From Methylopumilus universalis (lineage in GTDB: Bacteria; Pseudomonadota; Gammaproteobacteria; Burkholderiales; Methylophilaceae), in assembly GCF_006363895.1 (NCBI RefSeq), contig NZ_CP040953.1: DNA of 64,000 bases. One strand, written 5' to 3'. This document shows, one piece after another, positions 17,364-26,647 of the stretch; position 1 is the stretch's first letter, and each line of letters opens with the position of its first letter. A program made the position numbers and the translations under genes. Under the pieces are notes generated by a model. It saw only the letters and a program-made list of their open reading frames with translations. It did no database searches and was not told the origin of the DNA.

Positions 17364-18044
17364 ATGGCAAAATTTCACATCATTATTCCAGCAGCAGGCT
17401 CAGGTTCAAGAATGGGGTTGGGCCAGCCCAAGCAGTACCTTAAAATTCATAAACAAACTTTCATTGAAAGAGTAATTCGAGTTTTTGAAAATATCCCTCA
17501 CGTCGATTCTATTCATATTGCTCTTCATCCAAAAGATGATATGTGGAATACGCTTAACCTGTCTTTGTCATCTAAAGTTAGTACGCATTATTGTGGCGGA
17601 GACTCTCGAGCTAAGACGGTGCTGAATACATTAGAAACTATAAAAAAACATACGGACGAGAATGATTGGATTTTAGTTCATGATGCGGCACGCCCAGGTA
17701 TTCAAGAAAAAGATGTTATTCATCTAATAGAGACTTTAAAAAATGATCCCGTAGGTGGCTTACTTGCTTACCCTATAGCTGACACTATAAAAAAATCTGA
17801 CAAAGAAGATAGAGTTATTGATTCGCCAGTAAGAGATCATTTATGGCAAGCGCAAACACCACAAATGTATAGGTATAGAATGTTAACTGATGCACTTAGG
17901 TCATTTGATGGCATTCCAACCGATGAGTCTCAAGCAATCGAGAGTTTAGGAATGAAACCAAAATTAATTAAAGGCGATTTTAGAAATTTTAAAGTAACTT
18001 ACCAAGAAGACCTTAGTATTCTTGAACATTTAATAACTGAATAG
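17364..18044 (+). CDS. ispD: 2-C-methyl-D-erythritol 4-phosphate cytidylyltransferase
   Basis: The enzyme makes CDP-methylerythritol from MEP and CTP in the non-mevalonate isoprenoid pathway. The ~226-residue protein begins with the nucleotide-binding IIIPAAGSGSRMGLGQPKQY and shows VHDAARPGI and the C-terminal DEDLS-like YQEDLSILE. The ATG at 17364 gives the usual N-terminus; an in-frame ATG at 17349 would add five residues. It is 6 bases upstream of ispF, the typical ispD-ispF pair. Confidence 0.95.
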   Translation: MAKFHIIIPAAGSGSRMGLGQPKQYLKIHKQTFIERVIRVFENIPHVDSIHIALHPKDDMWNTLNLSLSSKVSTHYCGGDSRAKTVLNTLETIKKHTDENDWILVHDAARPGIQEKDVIHLIETLKNDPVGGLLAYPIADTIKKSDKEDRVIDSPVRDHLWQAQTPQMYRYRMLTDALRSFDGIPTDESQAIESLGMKPKLIKGDFRNFKVTYQEDLSILEHLITE

Positions 18045-18050
18045 GTATTT

Positions 18051-18530
18051 ATGATGATAAAAGTGGGGCAAGGTTTTGATGTTCATCAGTTAGTGAGCGG
18101 CAGAAAATGCATTATTGGGGGAGTGGAAATCCCTTTTCATAAAGGATTAGATGGTCATTCAGATGCTGATGTTCTTTTGCATGCAATTGCAGATGCAATT
18201 CTTGGTGCTGCTGGTTTAGGAGATATAGGCCAGCATTTTCCAAATACAGATCCCTCTATTAAGGATATAGACTCCAGAGATATTTTAAAAAAAGTAATTT
18301 TATTAATTCAAGAAAAAAAATACTCGATTATTAATATTGATGCCACGGTGATTTGTGAATTACCTAAATTGGGGCCGTTTATTGATCGCATGAAAAATAA
18401 TATCGCATTAGATTGCCGTCTTGATATCAAAGCAGTGAATGTGAAAGCAACAACAACTGAAACTCTTGGATTTACTGGAAGAGGCGAAGGTATTGCAGCT
18501 CAAGCTATTTGTTTGATAGAGTCGCAATAA
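18051..18530 (+). CDS. ispF: 2-C-methyl-D-erythritol 2,4-cyclodiphosphate synthase
   Basis: The 159-residue homotrimeric, zinc-dependent enzyme follows IspD and IspE in the MEP pathway. It has GQGFDVHQL (metal-binding Asp and His), DGHSDADVLLHAIADA and the C-terminal TTTETLGFTGRGEGIAAQA. Two consecutive ATG codons (18051 and 18054) are possible starts. The following ABC transporter starts 5 bases after its stop. Confidence 0.97.
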   Translation: MMIKVGQGFDVHQLVSGRKCIIGGVEIPFHKGLDGHSDADVLLHAIADAILGAAGLGDIGQHFPNTDPSIKDIDSRDILKKVILLIQEKKYSIINIDATVICELPKLGPFIDRMKNNIALDCRLDIKAVNVKATTTETLGFTGRGEGIAAQAICLIESQ

Positions 18531-18535
18531 GTTTT

Positions 18536-20365
18536 ATGTTTCAACGCTTTGAAAAACTCCTTAATCCTTTCCCCGAGTACTTTTTAACTACGCCACCCAA
18601 AACCCTGTTGTTGTTTGTATGGGCATGCACTCAAAATCTTAGGTGGCTCATTTTATTTATGGCCCTATTAACAGCGGTGATAGGGAGCTTTGAAGCTATT
18701 TTATTCTCATATATGGGTTCTTTGATTGACTTACTAAATCATTCAAGCCCAGAAAATTTTTGGTCTCAAAATACTTCTATGCTTATTTCAGCATCAGTAG
18801 TTTTAATCTTAAGTACATTACTTGTTTTATTCCAAACCTTAATTAAACATCAATCCCTTGCAGGTGCATTTCCTATGCGAATGCGTTGGAATTTTCACCG
18901 ATTACTTCTTAATCAGAGTATGAATTTTTATCACAATGAATTTGCAGGGAGGGTTGCTGCAAAAGTGATGCAAACTGCTCTTGCGGTTAGGGATTTATGG
19001 TTCATTTTGGCTGACATTTTGGTCTATGTAGTTATTTATTTTTTAACGATGATTTTTGTTGTAGGCCAATTTAATTTGATACTAATGCTCCCATTTCTTA
19101 GCTGGTTTCTTTTGTATATTTTGGTCCTTATTTATTTTGTGCCCCGCTTAAGTAAATTGTCGAGAAATCAAGCTGATGCAAGGTCATTAATGACGGGGCG
19201 CATTACAGATGCTTATACGAATATAAGCACCATTAAACTCTTCTCGCATGCTGGACGCGAAGCGAACTTTGCTAAGGTTGCAATGAATGATTTTTTAGGC
19301 GCTGTAAATATGCAAATGCGATTAGTCAGTTGGATTGAAATTATTAATCATTTTTTAAGTATGTTACTTGTGATTGGTACAGGTATTGTTTCAATTTGGC
19401 TTTGGTCGAAGAGTGAAATCATGGTGGGAGTGGTCGCAACTTCTACAGCAATGGCTTTGAGATTGAATGGCATCTCGCACTGGGTCATGTGGGAAATGAC
19501 ATCCTTATATGAGCAAGTTGGAACTCTTCAAGACGGCCTCAATACACTTTCAATTCATCAAGAAATTCAAGATGTTGAAAATGCAGAAGATCTCATCATC
19601 AAAAAAGCTTCAGTTTCATTTAAAAATATTGTTTTTAATTATCCCAATCAAAAAACATCAGTCATTCATAATTTTTCATTGAATATTAAGCCTGGAGAAA
19701 AAGTTGGTCTAGTAGGTAAGTCTGGATCAGGTAAATCTACACTCGTAAATTTATTATTGCGATTTTATGATCTTAAATCAGGTGTAATTACTATCGACAA
19801 TCAAGATATATCAAAAGTAAATCAAAATAGCTTGAGAGAAAAGATTGGTATGGTTACACAAGATACATCCTTACTTCATCGCTCAGTTAAAGACAATATA
19901 GTTTATGGAAGGCCTAATGCCACTCGAAACGAAATGATTGGCGCAGCAAAAAGAGCTAAAGCTCATGATTTTATAATGCGACTGGAAGATAATCTTTCTA
20001 GAAAAGGCTATGAAGCTCATGTCGGAGAAAGAGGTGTTAAGTTGTCGGGTGGTCAAAGGCAACGTATTTCTATTGCAAGAGTTATGTTGAAAGATGCACC
20101 TATATTGTTATTAGATGAAGCGACAAGCGCACTTGATTCTGAAATTGAAGTTGTAATTCAACAAAGTCTTTATCAATTAATGGAAGGTAAGACGGTAATC
20201 GCAATTGCACATCGACTATCAACGATTGCTGCAATGGATAGGCTTATTGTGATTGATAAAGGCAAAATTATTGAAGAGGGGTCTCATAATGAGCTTATTA
20301 AAAAGAAAGGGTTGTATGCGAGACTTTGGAAGCATCAAAGTGGAGGCTTTTTAGGCGAAGCTTAA
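18536..20365 (+). CDS. ABC exporter, fused permease/ATPase half-transporter
   Basis: A 609-residue half-transporter has an N-terminal membrane domain (about six spans, residues ~30-320) and a C-terminal ATPase domain. The ATPase shows Walker A GKSGSGKST at about 394-402, a Q-loop MVTQDTSLLH, signature LSGGQRQR, Walker B ILLLDEATSALD and the H-loop IAHRLST. It is of the MsbA/HlyB exporter type and should act as a homodimer, but the substrate is not evident. I chose the ATG at 18536 rather than the TTG at 18509 inside ispF. It shares a 4-base convergent stop overlap with the Smr gene. Confidence 0.9.
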   Translation: MFQRFEKLLNPFPEYFLTTPPKTLLLFVWACTQNLRWLILFMALLTAVIGSFEAILFSYMGSLIDLLNHSSPENFWSQNTSMLISASVVLILSTLLVLFQTLIKHQSLAGAFPMRMRWNFHRLLLNQSMNFYHNEFAGRVAAKVMQTALAVRDLWFILADILVYVVIYFLTMIFVVGQFNLILMLPFLSWFLLYILVLIYFVPRLSKLSRNQADARSLMTGRITDAYTNISTIKLFSHAGREANFAKVAMNDFLGAVNMQMRLVSWIEIINHFLSMLLVIGTGIVSIWLWSKSEIMVGVVATSTAMALRLNGISHWVMWEMTSLYEQVGTLQDGLNTLSIHQEIQDVENAEDLIIKKASVSFKNIVFNYPNQKTSVIHNFSLNIKPGEKVGLVGKSGSGKSTLVNLLLRFYDLKSGVITIDNQDISKVNQNSLREKIGMVTQDTSLLHRSVKDNIVYGRPNATRNEMIGAAKRAKAHDFIMRLEDNLSRKGYEAHVGERGVKLSGGQRQRISIARVMLKDAPILLLDEATSALDSEIEVVIQQSLYQLMEGKTVIAIAHRLSTIAAMDRLIVIDKGKIIEEGSHNELIKKKGLYARLWKHQSGGFLGEA

Positions 20366-20916
20366 TGCGCAGTTAATAAAACAATAACTGCTCCACTCCC
20401 TCCGTCGTGAGCTCGAGCTTGAGCGTATGCGATGACTTCTTCTTTTTGCGCTAACCAATGCTTAAGTTTATTTTTAAGAATGGGTTCTTTGTTTTTAGAG
20501 TTATAACCTTTTCCATGCACGATACGAACGCAGCGTATATTATTTTTTTTACATTCAGCTATAAAGTGAACTACATATGCTTTCGCTTCATCGGCAATCA
20601 TGCCATGAAGATCAATAGATTTTTGAACGACCCAGTAACCTTTTCTTAGTTTTTTTAAGACATCGGGCGAGTGACCTTGCCTGATATAGAAAAGCTCCTC
20701 ACCATTTTCAATATCATGCAGCGGCTCGTAATGATCGCTAATAGAATCAATCAGCGCTTGTTTTTCATCCCTAATAAAATTTAAAGGTACGGGCTTGGGT
20801 TTTTTTTGAGGTGCTTTATGTTCTTTTTTTTTCGAACTGATTTTTAATGGAGTTGCGCCTTTTATGGCTTCCCTGAATAAATCAATTTCGTCTTTCTCAT
20901 TTTCATTTTTTGCCAT
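20362..20916 (-). CDS. Smr domain protein (SmrA-like)
   Basis: The 184-residue protein has a disordered, lysine-rich N-terminal half and a C-terminal Smr domain. The motifs are SIDLHGMIADEAKAYVV and VRIVHGKGYNS, with a final GGSGAVIVLL. Smr proteins of the SmrA/B type are small endonucleases that nick DNA or cleave mRNA in stalled ribosomes; which applies here is unclear. It lies 4 bases downstream of trxB. Confidence 0.88.
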   Translation of the reverse strand: MAKNENEKDEIDLFREAIKGATPLKISSKKKEHKAPQKKPKPVPLNFIRDEKQALIDSISDHYEPLHDIENGEELFYIRQGHSPDVLKKLRKGYWVVQKSIDLHGMIADEAKAYVVHFIAECKKNNIRCVRIVHGKGYNSKNKEPILKNKLKHWLAQKEEVIAYAQARAHDGGSGAVIVLLTAH

Positions 20917-20920
20917 GACA

Positions 20921-21862
20921 TTATTTCGTTAAAAATCTTTCTGCATCGAGGGCTGCCATACAACCGGTTCCAGCACTTGTTACTGCTTGACGATAAATAT
21001 GATCTTGAACATCCCCAGCTGCAAATACGCCAGGTATTGATGTCGCAGTAAAATTACCATGACGACCCGCATTTGTGATGATATAACCATTTTCCATATC
21101 CAACTGACCTTCGAAGATTGAGGTATTAGGTTGATGACCAATGGCAATAAAAACACCTTTGAGTGCTATCGATTTACTTTCATTTGTATTTACATCTTTA
21201 ATTTTGATTCCAGTTACGCCTGAAGCATCACCTAGAACTTCCTCTAGAGTTTTAAATGTTTCAAGGACAATTTTTCCTTCTTTCACGCGATCGTGAATTT
21301 TATCCATTTGAATAGCTTCAGCTTTGAATTTGTCACGCCTGTGAATTAATGTCACTTTATTTGCGATATTAGATAGATAGAGCGCCTCTTCGACAGCTGT
21401 ATTTCCGCCACCAACAACAGCTACCTCTTGGTTTTTATAAAAAAAGCCATCGCATGTTGCACAAGCAGAAACACCCTTGCCTAAAAATGCAGTTTCACTA
21501 TCTAATCCAAGATATTTTGCTGATGCACCAGTTGAAATAATAAGTGCGTCACAAGTGTACTCAGATGAGTCCCCTATAAGTCGAATAGGTTTTTCTTTAA
21601 GGTGTGTTGTATGAATATGGTCAAACACAATTTCAGTGTTGAAGCGCTTAGCATGTTTTTCAAAGCGTTCCATAAGCTCAGGCCCCATAACCCCATCAGG
21701 ATCTGCAGGCCAATTATCAACATCTGTCGTTGTCATTAATTGACCTCCTTGAGCAATCCCTGTGATAAGAACAGGATTAAGGTTTGCTCTGGCAGCATAA
21801 ACTGCAGCAGAATAGCCTGCTGGACCAGAGCCTAAGATGATAAGTTGGGCATGTTTTGCCAT
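20921..21862 (-). CDS. trxB: Thioredoxin-disulfide reductase
   Basis: This FAD enzyme uses NADPH to reduce thioredoxin. The 313-residue protein has FAD-binding GSGPAGYSAAVYAARA, the redox CATC at residues 134-137, the NADPH-binding GGGNTAVEEALYL and the C-terminal GVFAAGDVQD. The start is placed at 21862, where AGGAA lies ~6 bases upstream on the minus strand; a further upstream in-frame ATG at 21901 would add 13 atypical residues. Divergent from ftsK. Confidence 0.96.
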   Translation of the reverse strand: MAKHAQLIILGSGPAGYSAAVYAARANLNPVLITGIAQGGQLMTTTDVDNWPADPDGVMGPELMERFEKHAKRFNTEIVFDHIHTTHLKEKPIRLIGDSSEYTCDALIISTGASAKYLGLDSETAFLGKGVSACATCDGFFYKNQEVAVVGGGNTAVEEALYLSNIANKVTLIHRRDKFKAEAIQMDKIHDRVKEGKIVLETFKTLEEVLGDASGVTGIKIKDVNTNESKSIALKGVFIAIGHQPNTSIFEGQLDMENGYIITNAGRHGNFTATSIPGVFAAGDVQDHIYRQAVTSAGTGCMAALDAERFLTK

Positions 21863-21978
21863 AAAAATTCCTGAAAAGAGTGTGAAGTTACAAACGATCA
21901 ATTTTAGTTTTCATCGCCTGATTAAGCAAACCTATTTTTGACAGAAGGGCCTTTTTTTGAGGCTTTTTTCATCATTTT
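21863..21978. promoter_or_regulatory. Divergent trxB-ftsK intergenic region
   Basis: The ~116-base spacer must carry both promoters. I see no confident -35/-10 pair and no dyad of note, only AT-rich sequence with several T runs. If ftsK starts later than 21979, this spacer is longer. Confidence 0.3.
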
Positions 21979-24330
21979 TTGGCACTTCAAACTGATATAA
22001 TTGATGAAACATTCCGAGCACTTATAACCTTGTTTTTTAAAAAAAAATCAGAATCTGGTAAAGCTAGCCAAACCCCACAAGATAATAAACTTAATGGGAT
22101 TAAAAGTAAGCTCACACGCGAAGCTTGGTGGTTAAGTTTAATTTTTTTAGGCTTTTATTTAACCATCACCCTTGCGACATACTCTAGTCAAGACCCATCG
22201 TGGTCTCATAGCGTCAGTGGCACACATTCAATTCATAATGCTGGCGGAATTATTGGTTCGTATTTATCTGATTTACTTCTCTATATTTTCGGTTTATCAA
22301 GCTGGTGGCTGAGTTTCTTATGTTTCTTTAGTATTTGGCTTCTCTATCCTCAATACAATAAAGATTTAAAAGGCTATCGCTCTTTTTTGCTTTTTAATTA
22401 TTTTGGTTTCTTTCTTTTGATTTCTGCTTCATCTGCTTTTGAAGCAGGCCACTTAATAGATCTGCCAGCGCAATTTCCACTAAGCCAAGGCGGCTTACTT
22501 GGAAGATTATTCGACCAAGCATTGCGTTCGTCTTTAGGTTATGTCGGCTCAAGTATTTTCTTGATCACATCGATTGCGATTGGATTCAGCTTATTTACAG
22601 GATGGTCATGGCTTAAAATTTCAGAGCATTCTGGACACTTTACTTTCGCTCTATTCCAAAGAGGTCAGTATCGATATAGAGATTGGCAAGATCGCAAACA
22701 TGGGAGAATTATCGAGCAGCAGAGATTAGAGCTCTTAGAGAGTGAACGTAGAAAATCTGAAAATAGATCCCCAGTTAATATTGAGTCTCCTGACGTACAA
22801 ATTAAAAAGAGTGAGCGCGTACAAAAAGAGAAACAAATTCCATTATTTAATTTTAGTGACAATTTACTACCACCTCTTCATCTTCTAGATCAGCCATCTC
22901 ATCAAGTCGAACCACAATCACCAGAAACAATTGAATTTATATCCCGACTCATTGAAAAGAAATTAATGGACTTTGGTATTGAAGCTAAAGTAATTTCAGC
23001 CCAACCTGGCCCCGTGATCACCCGTTATGAGTTTGAGCCAGCACCTGGGGTTAAGGGTAGTCAAGTCACTAACTTATCTAAAGATTTAGCGCGCGCATTG
23101 TCTGTGGTGAGTGTTCGTGTTGTTGAAACCATTCCTGGTAAAACGTGTATGGGCTTAGAGATACCTAATCCTAAAAGGCAGATTGTTTACTTGTCTGAAA
23201 TTATGAGCTCTCAAATCTTTGCAGATACGAGCGCTTCTCTCACAATTGCTTTAGGAAAAGATATTTCTGGTCGCCCAGAGGTTGCTGATTTATCGAAAAT
23301 GCCACATGTATTAATTGCTGGTACTACGGGTTCGGGTAAGTCGGTTGCGATCAATGCATTAATCTTAAGTTTGCTATACAAGGCCAACTCTGAAAAAGTG
23401 AGGATGATTTTCATTGACCCTAAAATGCTTGAGTTGTCTGTTTATGAAGGGATACCTCACTTATTAGCGCCGGTCGTAACTGATATGCGTCAAGCTGCCA
23501 ATGCATTAAATTGGTGTGTAGGTGAAATGGAAAGACGTTATAAGCTGATGTCGATGTTGGGCGTTCGAAACTTGGCTGGTTACAATCAAAAAATTAAAGA
23601 CAGCATGAAGGATGGCTCTCCTATTGCAGATCCTGTAAACCCGGAAAATACTGAACCATTATCTGAAATGCCACTGATTGTGATTGTGATTGATGAGCTT
23701 GCAGATTTAATGATGGTAGTAGGCAAAAAAATTGAAGAGCTCATTGCTAGACTTGCTCAAAAAGCTAGAGCTTCTGGTATCCATTTAGTGTTAGCTACAC
23801 AAAGACCATCAGTAGACGTGATCACAGGACTCATTAAAGCTAATATTCCTGCAAGAATTGCATTCCAGGTATCTAGCAAAATTGATTCCAGAACAATCTT
23901 AGATCAAATGGGTGCCGAGACGTTACTTGGACAGGGTGATATGTTATATCAGCCAGCAGGCTCAGGTTATCCTCAAAGAATTCACGGAGCATTTGTTTCT
24001 GATCAAGAAGTACATAAAGTTGTGAGCTATCTTAAGTCACATGGTGAGCCAAATTATATTGAAGGTATTTTAACCAATGAAACTTCAGAGAGCGGGGATT
24101 ATGGCGACTCATCTTCGAATTTCTCAGGCGAAAAAGATCCGCTTTATGATGAGGCTGTGGAATTGGTATTGCGAACAAGAAAGCCATCCATCTCTTCAGT
24201 TCAAAGACACTTGCGTATTGGATATAACCGTGCCGCAAGAATTATTGAGGATATGGAAAGAGCCGGACTTGTTTCAGCAATGCAAAGCAATGGTAATAGA
24301 GATATCCTAGCTCCAAATCAAAATGAATAA
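21979..24330 (+). CDS. ftsK: DNA translocase FtsK
   Basis: This septal DNA pump moves chromosome ends to dif for XerCD resolution. About four membrane spans lie in residues ~50-215, then a charged linker. The RecA-like motor has Walker A GTTGSGKS at about 448-455 and Walker B VIVIDELADLMM. The C-terminal gamma winged helix is DPLYDEAVELVLRTRKPS...IGYNRAARIIEDME. At 783 residues it is the short SpoIIIE-like form. No ATG fits the N-terminus: TTG at 21979 is the best candidate and a TTG at 22030 is an alternative. It overlaps lolA by 8 bases. Confidence 0.93.
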   Translation: MALQTDIIDETFRALITLFFKKKSESGKASQTPQDNKLNGIKSKLTREAWWLSLIFLGFYLTITLATYSSQDPSWSHSVSGTHSIHNAGGIIGSYLSDLLLYIFGLSSWWLSFLCFFSIWLLYPQYNKDLKGYRSFLLFNYFGFFLLISASSAFEAGHLIDLPAQFPLSQGGLLGRLFDQALRSSLGYVGSSIFLITSIAIGFSLFTGWSWLKISEHSGHFTFALFQRGQYRYRDWQDRKHGRIIEQQRLELLESERRKSENRSPVNIESPDVQIKKSERVQKEKQIPLFNFSDNLLPPLHLLDQPSHQVEPQSPETIEFISRLIEKKLMDFGIEAKVISAQPGPVITRYEFEPAPGVKGSQVTNLSKDLARALSVVSVRVVETIPGKTCMGLEIPNPKRQIVYLSEIMSSQIFADTSASLTIALGKDISGRPEVADLSKMPHVLIAGTTGSGKSVAINALILSLLYKANSEKVRMIFIDPKMLELSVYEGIPHLLAPVVTDMRQAANALNWCVGEMERRYKLMSMLGVRNLAGYNQKIKDSMKDGSPIADPVNPENTEPLSEMPLIVIVIDELADLMMVVGKKIEELIARLAQKARASGIHLVLATQRPSVDVITGLIKANIPARIAFQVSSKIDSRTILDQMGAETLLGQGDMLYQPAGSGYPQRIHGAFVSDQEVHKVVSYLKSHGEPNYIEGILTNETSESGDYGDSSSNFSGEKDPLYDEAVELVLRTRKPSISSVQRHLRIGYNRAARIIEDMERAGLVSAMQSNGNRDILAPNQNE

Positions 24331-25330
24331 ACTGTTTTTTGTTTTTCTAATGCTTTCTTTAAATGTATTTGCAGAAGGCATCCCAGATCTAAATGCTTTT
24401 GTAAATAATGTATCAAGCATGTCTTCTGAATTTAGTCAGGTTGTTTTAGATAAAAAGGGTTCTAAACTTCAAGATGTTGAAGGTGTAATGCTATTTAAAA
24501 GACCTAACAAGTTTAGATGGGATTATTTAAAGCCATATCAAAATCAAATTATCAGTGATGGTGATCGATTGTATATGTACGACCAAGATCTTAGACAAGT
24601 TTCTATTAATTCGATAGCCAAAGTGGGCAGCTCAACACCGCTTTTAATTATCGCAGGCAAAAACATTGAAAAATATTTCACTCTTAAAAATATAGAATCT
24701 CAGGCTGGAGATGAATCCAGTCAAAATATTAAATGGGTCGAGGCTATTCCGAAGGAAGAAGGTGCTGGATTTAGTAAAGTCATGCTTGGTTTAACTGAAA
24801 ATAAATTATCAGTGATGAAAATTGTTGATGCATTTGAACATATAACAACGATTAGCTTTAGAAATGCTAAATACAATGTGAGCTTATCTGACAATGATTT
24901 TTTATTCAAACTGCCTAATGGCGTTGATGTTGTTCAAAATGGCGGCGTACCAACCAATTTACCGACAACTTCTAGTTCTAATAAAAATAAAGACGCAGAG
25001 TTAATTGCTTTTGCGAATGACTGGGCGAATGCGTGGTCAGCTAAAGATATCGATCTTTATTTAAGTAAATATGCACAAGATTTTAAAACTCCTAATGGCG
25101 ATGCATTTTCTTTGTGGCAAGCTTCAAGGAGACAAAAAATTTCATCGCAAGGAAAGATTCTCGTTGAAATAGAAGATTTAAAACTAAGCATGAAGACCGA
25201 AAATTCTGCTCGCATACAATTTAAACAAAAATATACCTCCGATAGGTTGACTGAGATGTCTAATAAATCGCTCGTAGTTAAAAAAATTGATGGTCGCTGG
25301 TTAATTCAAGAAGAAATCTCAGGTAAATAA
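24323..25330 (+). CDS. lolA: Outer-membrane lipoprotein carrier LolA with an extra C-terminal NTF2/Cds6-like domain
   Basis: Residues 1-18 are a signal peptide (cleaved near NVFA/EG). Residues ~20-205 are LolA: SSEFSQVV, GVMLFKRPNKFRWDY, ISDGDRLYMYDQDLRQVSI and LLIIAGK. This periplasmic carrier moves lipoproteins from LolCDE to the outer membrane. Unusually the chain continues to residue 335, against about 200-210 for normal LolA. The added ~110 residues (WANAWSAKDIDLYLSKYAQDF ... VVKKIDGRWLIQEE) look like the NTF2-like domain found at the C-terminus of Cds6-type proteins. The ftsK-lolA-rarA-serS order is the standard one. Confidence 0.9.
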   Translation: MNKLFFVFLMLSLNVFAEGIPDLNAFVNNVSSMSSEFSQVVLDKKGSKLQDVEGVMLFKRPNKFRWDYLKPYQNQIISDGDRLYMYDQDLRQVSINSIAKVGSSTPLLIIAGKNIEKYFTLKNIESQAGDESSQNIKWVEAIPKEEGAGFSKVMLGLTENKLSVMKIVDAFEHITTISFRNAKYNVSLSDNDFLFKLPNGVDVVQNGGVPTNLPTTSSSNKNKDAELIAFANDWANAWSAKDIDLYLSKYAQDFKTPNGDAFSLWQASRRQKISSQGKILVEIEDLKLSMKTENSARIQFKQKYTSDRLTEMSNKSLVVKKIDGRWLIQEEISGK

Positions 25331-25335
25331 CACCA

Positions 25336-26640
25336 ATGAATCAAATGTTCGAACCTAATCAATCTCAATTGCCACTTGCTGAGTATTTAAGACCTAAATT
25401 TGTTGGCGAAATAGCAGGACAAAAACATATTTTAGGTGAGGGCAAGTCTTTGCGTGTAGCTATTGAATCTGGCAATTTACCTTCAATGATTTTATGGGGG
25501 CCGCCAGGCGTAGGAAAAACTACTATTGCTCGAGTCATCGCTAATTCAATTGATGCAGAATTTATATCTGTATCTGCAGTGCTATCTGGCGTTAAAGATA
25601 TTCGAGAAGCTATAGATAAAGCCCAGCTTAATTTGCAGCAATATAATAAAAAAACAATTTTATTTGTAGATGAAGTTCATCGCTTTAATAAAAGTCAGCA
25701 AGATGCATTTTTGCCACATGTTGAATCAGGATTAATTACTTTTATTGGAGCGACTACAGAGAACCCATCCTTTGAAGTTAATTCAGCTTTATTAAGTCGA
25801 TCTCAAGTTTATGTTTTAAAAACGCTTGATGAAGAAGATCTTTTTTCAATTTATGAAAAAGCTAAGATATACATTGCGCCAGAAATCGAGGTGGATCATG
25901 AAGCACAGCAAGAGATTATTGCTCATGTGAATGGCGATGCTAGAAGACTGCTCAATTTTCTAGAATTGCTCTTTAATACAGCAAAATCTTTAAAAGCCAA
26001 TAAAATTGATCGAGACTTTTTAAAGAAAACAATTACAAGCAAGATACGACGTTTTGATAAAGGCGGAGATCAATTTTACGACCAAATTTCAGCGCTTCAT
26101 AAATCTGTGAGAGGGTCTGATCCAAATGCTGCTTTATATTGGCTTCATCGTATGTTAGATGGAGGCGCTGATCCACTATATTTGGCGAGAAGAATTGTTA
26201 GAATCGCTGTTGAGGACATAGGCTTAGCTGATCCAAAGGGGCAAACTATGGCGCTCGAAGCTTACCAGATATATGAACGCCTTGGTTCGCCTGAGGGTGA
26301 GTTAGCGCTTTCTAACGCAGTGATTTACCTATCAATTGCCGCCAAAAGCAATGCGGCATATATGGCTTTTAATGAAGTAAAGGCATTTGTAGCCGAAGGA
26401 GATAATAGTGATGTACCAGTTCATCTTCGAAATGCCCCGACTAAGCTGATGAAAGAGTTAGATTACGGAAAAAACTACCGTTATGCTCACAATGAGCCTG
26501 ATGCTTATGCGGCGGGAGAAAAATATTTTCCGGATAATTTAGACCCTATTGAATTTTATAAGCCTACAACTCGAGGATTAGAGGGTAAAATTCTCGAAAA
26601 AATGAATTATTTAAAATCTCAGGACAAGCAAAAGAAATAG
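25336..26640 (+). CDS. rarA: Replication-associated recombination protein A (RarA/MgsA)
   Basis: This 434-residue AAA+ ATPase related to clamp loaders acts at stalled replication forks. It has Walker A WGPPGVGKTT near residue 55, Walker B LFVDEVHRFNKSQQDAFLPHVE, sensor 1 GATTENPSFEVNSALLSR and the C-terminal tetramerisation region (HKSVRGSDPNAALYWLHRML). It sits 5 bases after lolA and 7 bases before serS, as in most proteobacteria. Confidence 0.96.
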   Translation: MNQMFEPNQSQLPLAEYLRPKFVGEIAGQKHILGEGKSLRVAIESGNLPSMILWGPPGVGKTTIARVIANSIDAEFISVSAVLSGVKDIREAIDKAQLNLQQYNKKTILFVDEVHRFNKSQQDAFLPHVESGLITFIGATTENPSFEVNSALLSRSQVYVLKTLDEEDLFSIYEKAKIYIAPEIEVDHEAQQEIIAHVNGDARRLLNFLELLFNTAKSLKANKIDRDFLKKTITSKIRRFDKGGDQFYDQISALHKSVRGSDPNAALYWLHRMLDGGADPLYLARRIVRIAVEDIGLADPKGQTMALEAYQIYERLGSPEGELALSNAVIYLSIAAKSNAAYMAFNEVKAFVAEGDNSDVPVHLRNAPTKLMKELDYGKNYRYAHNEPDAYAAGEKYFPDNLDPIEFYKPTTRGLEGKILEKMNYLKSQDKQKK

Positions 26641-26647
26641 GTTATTT

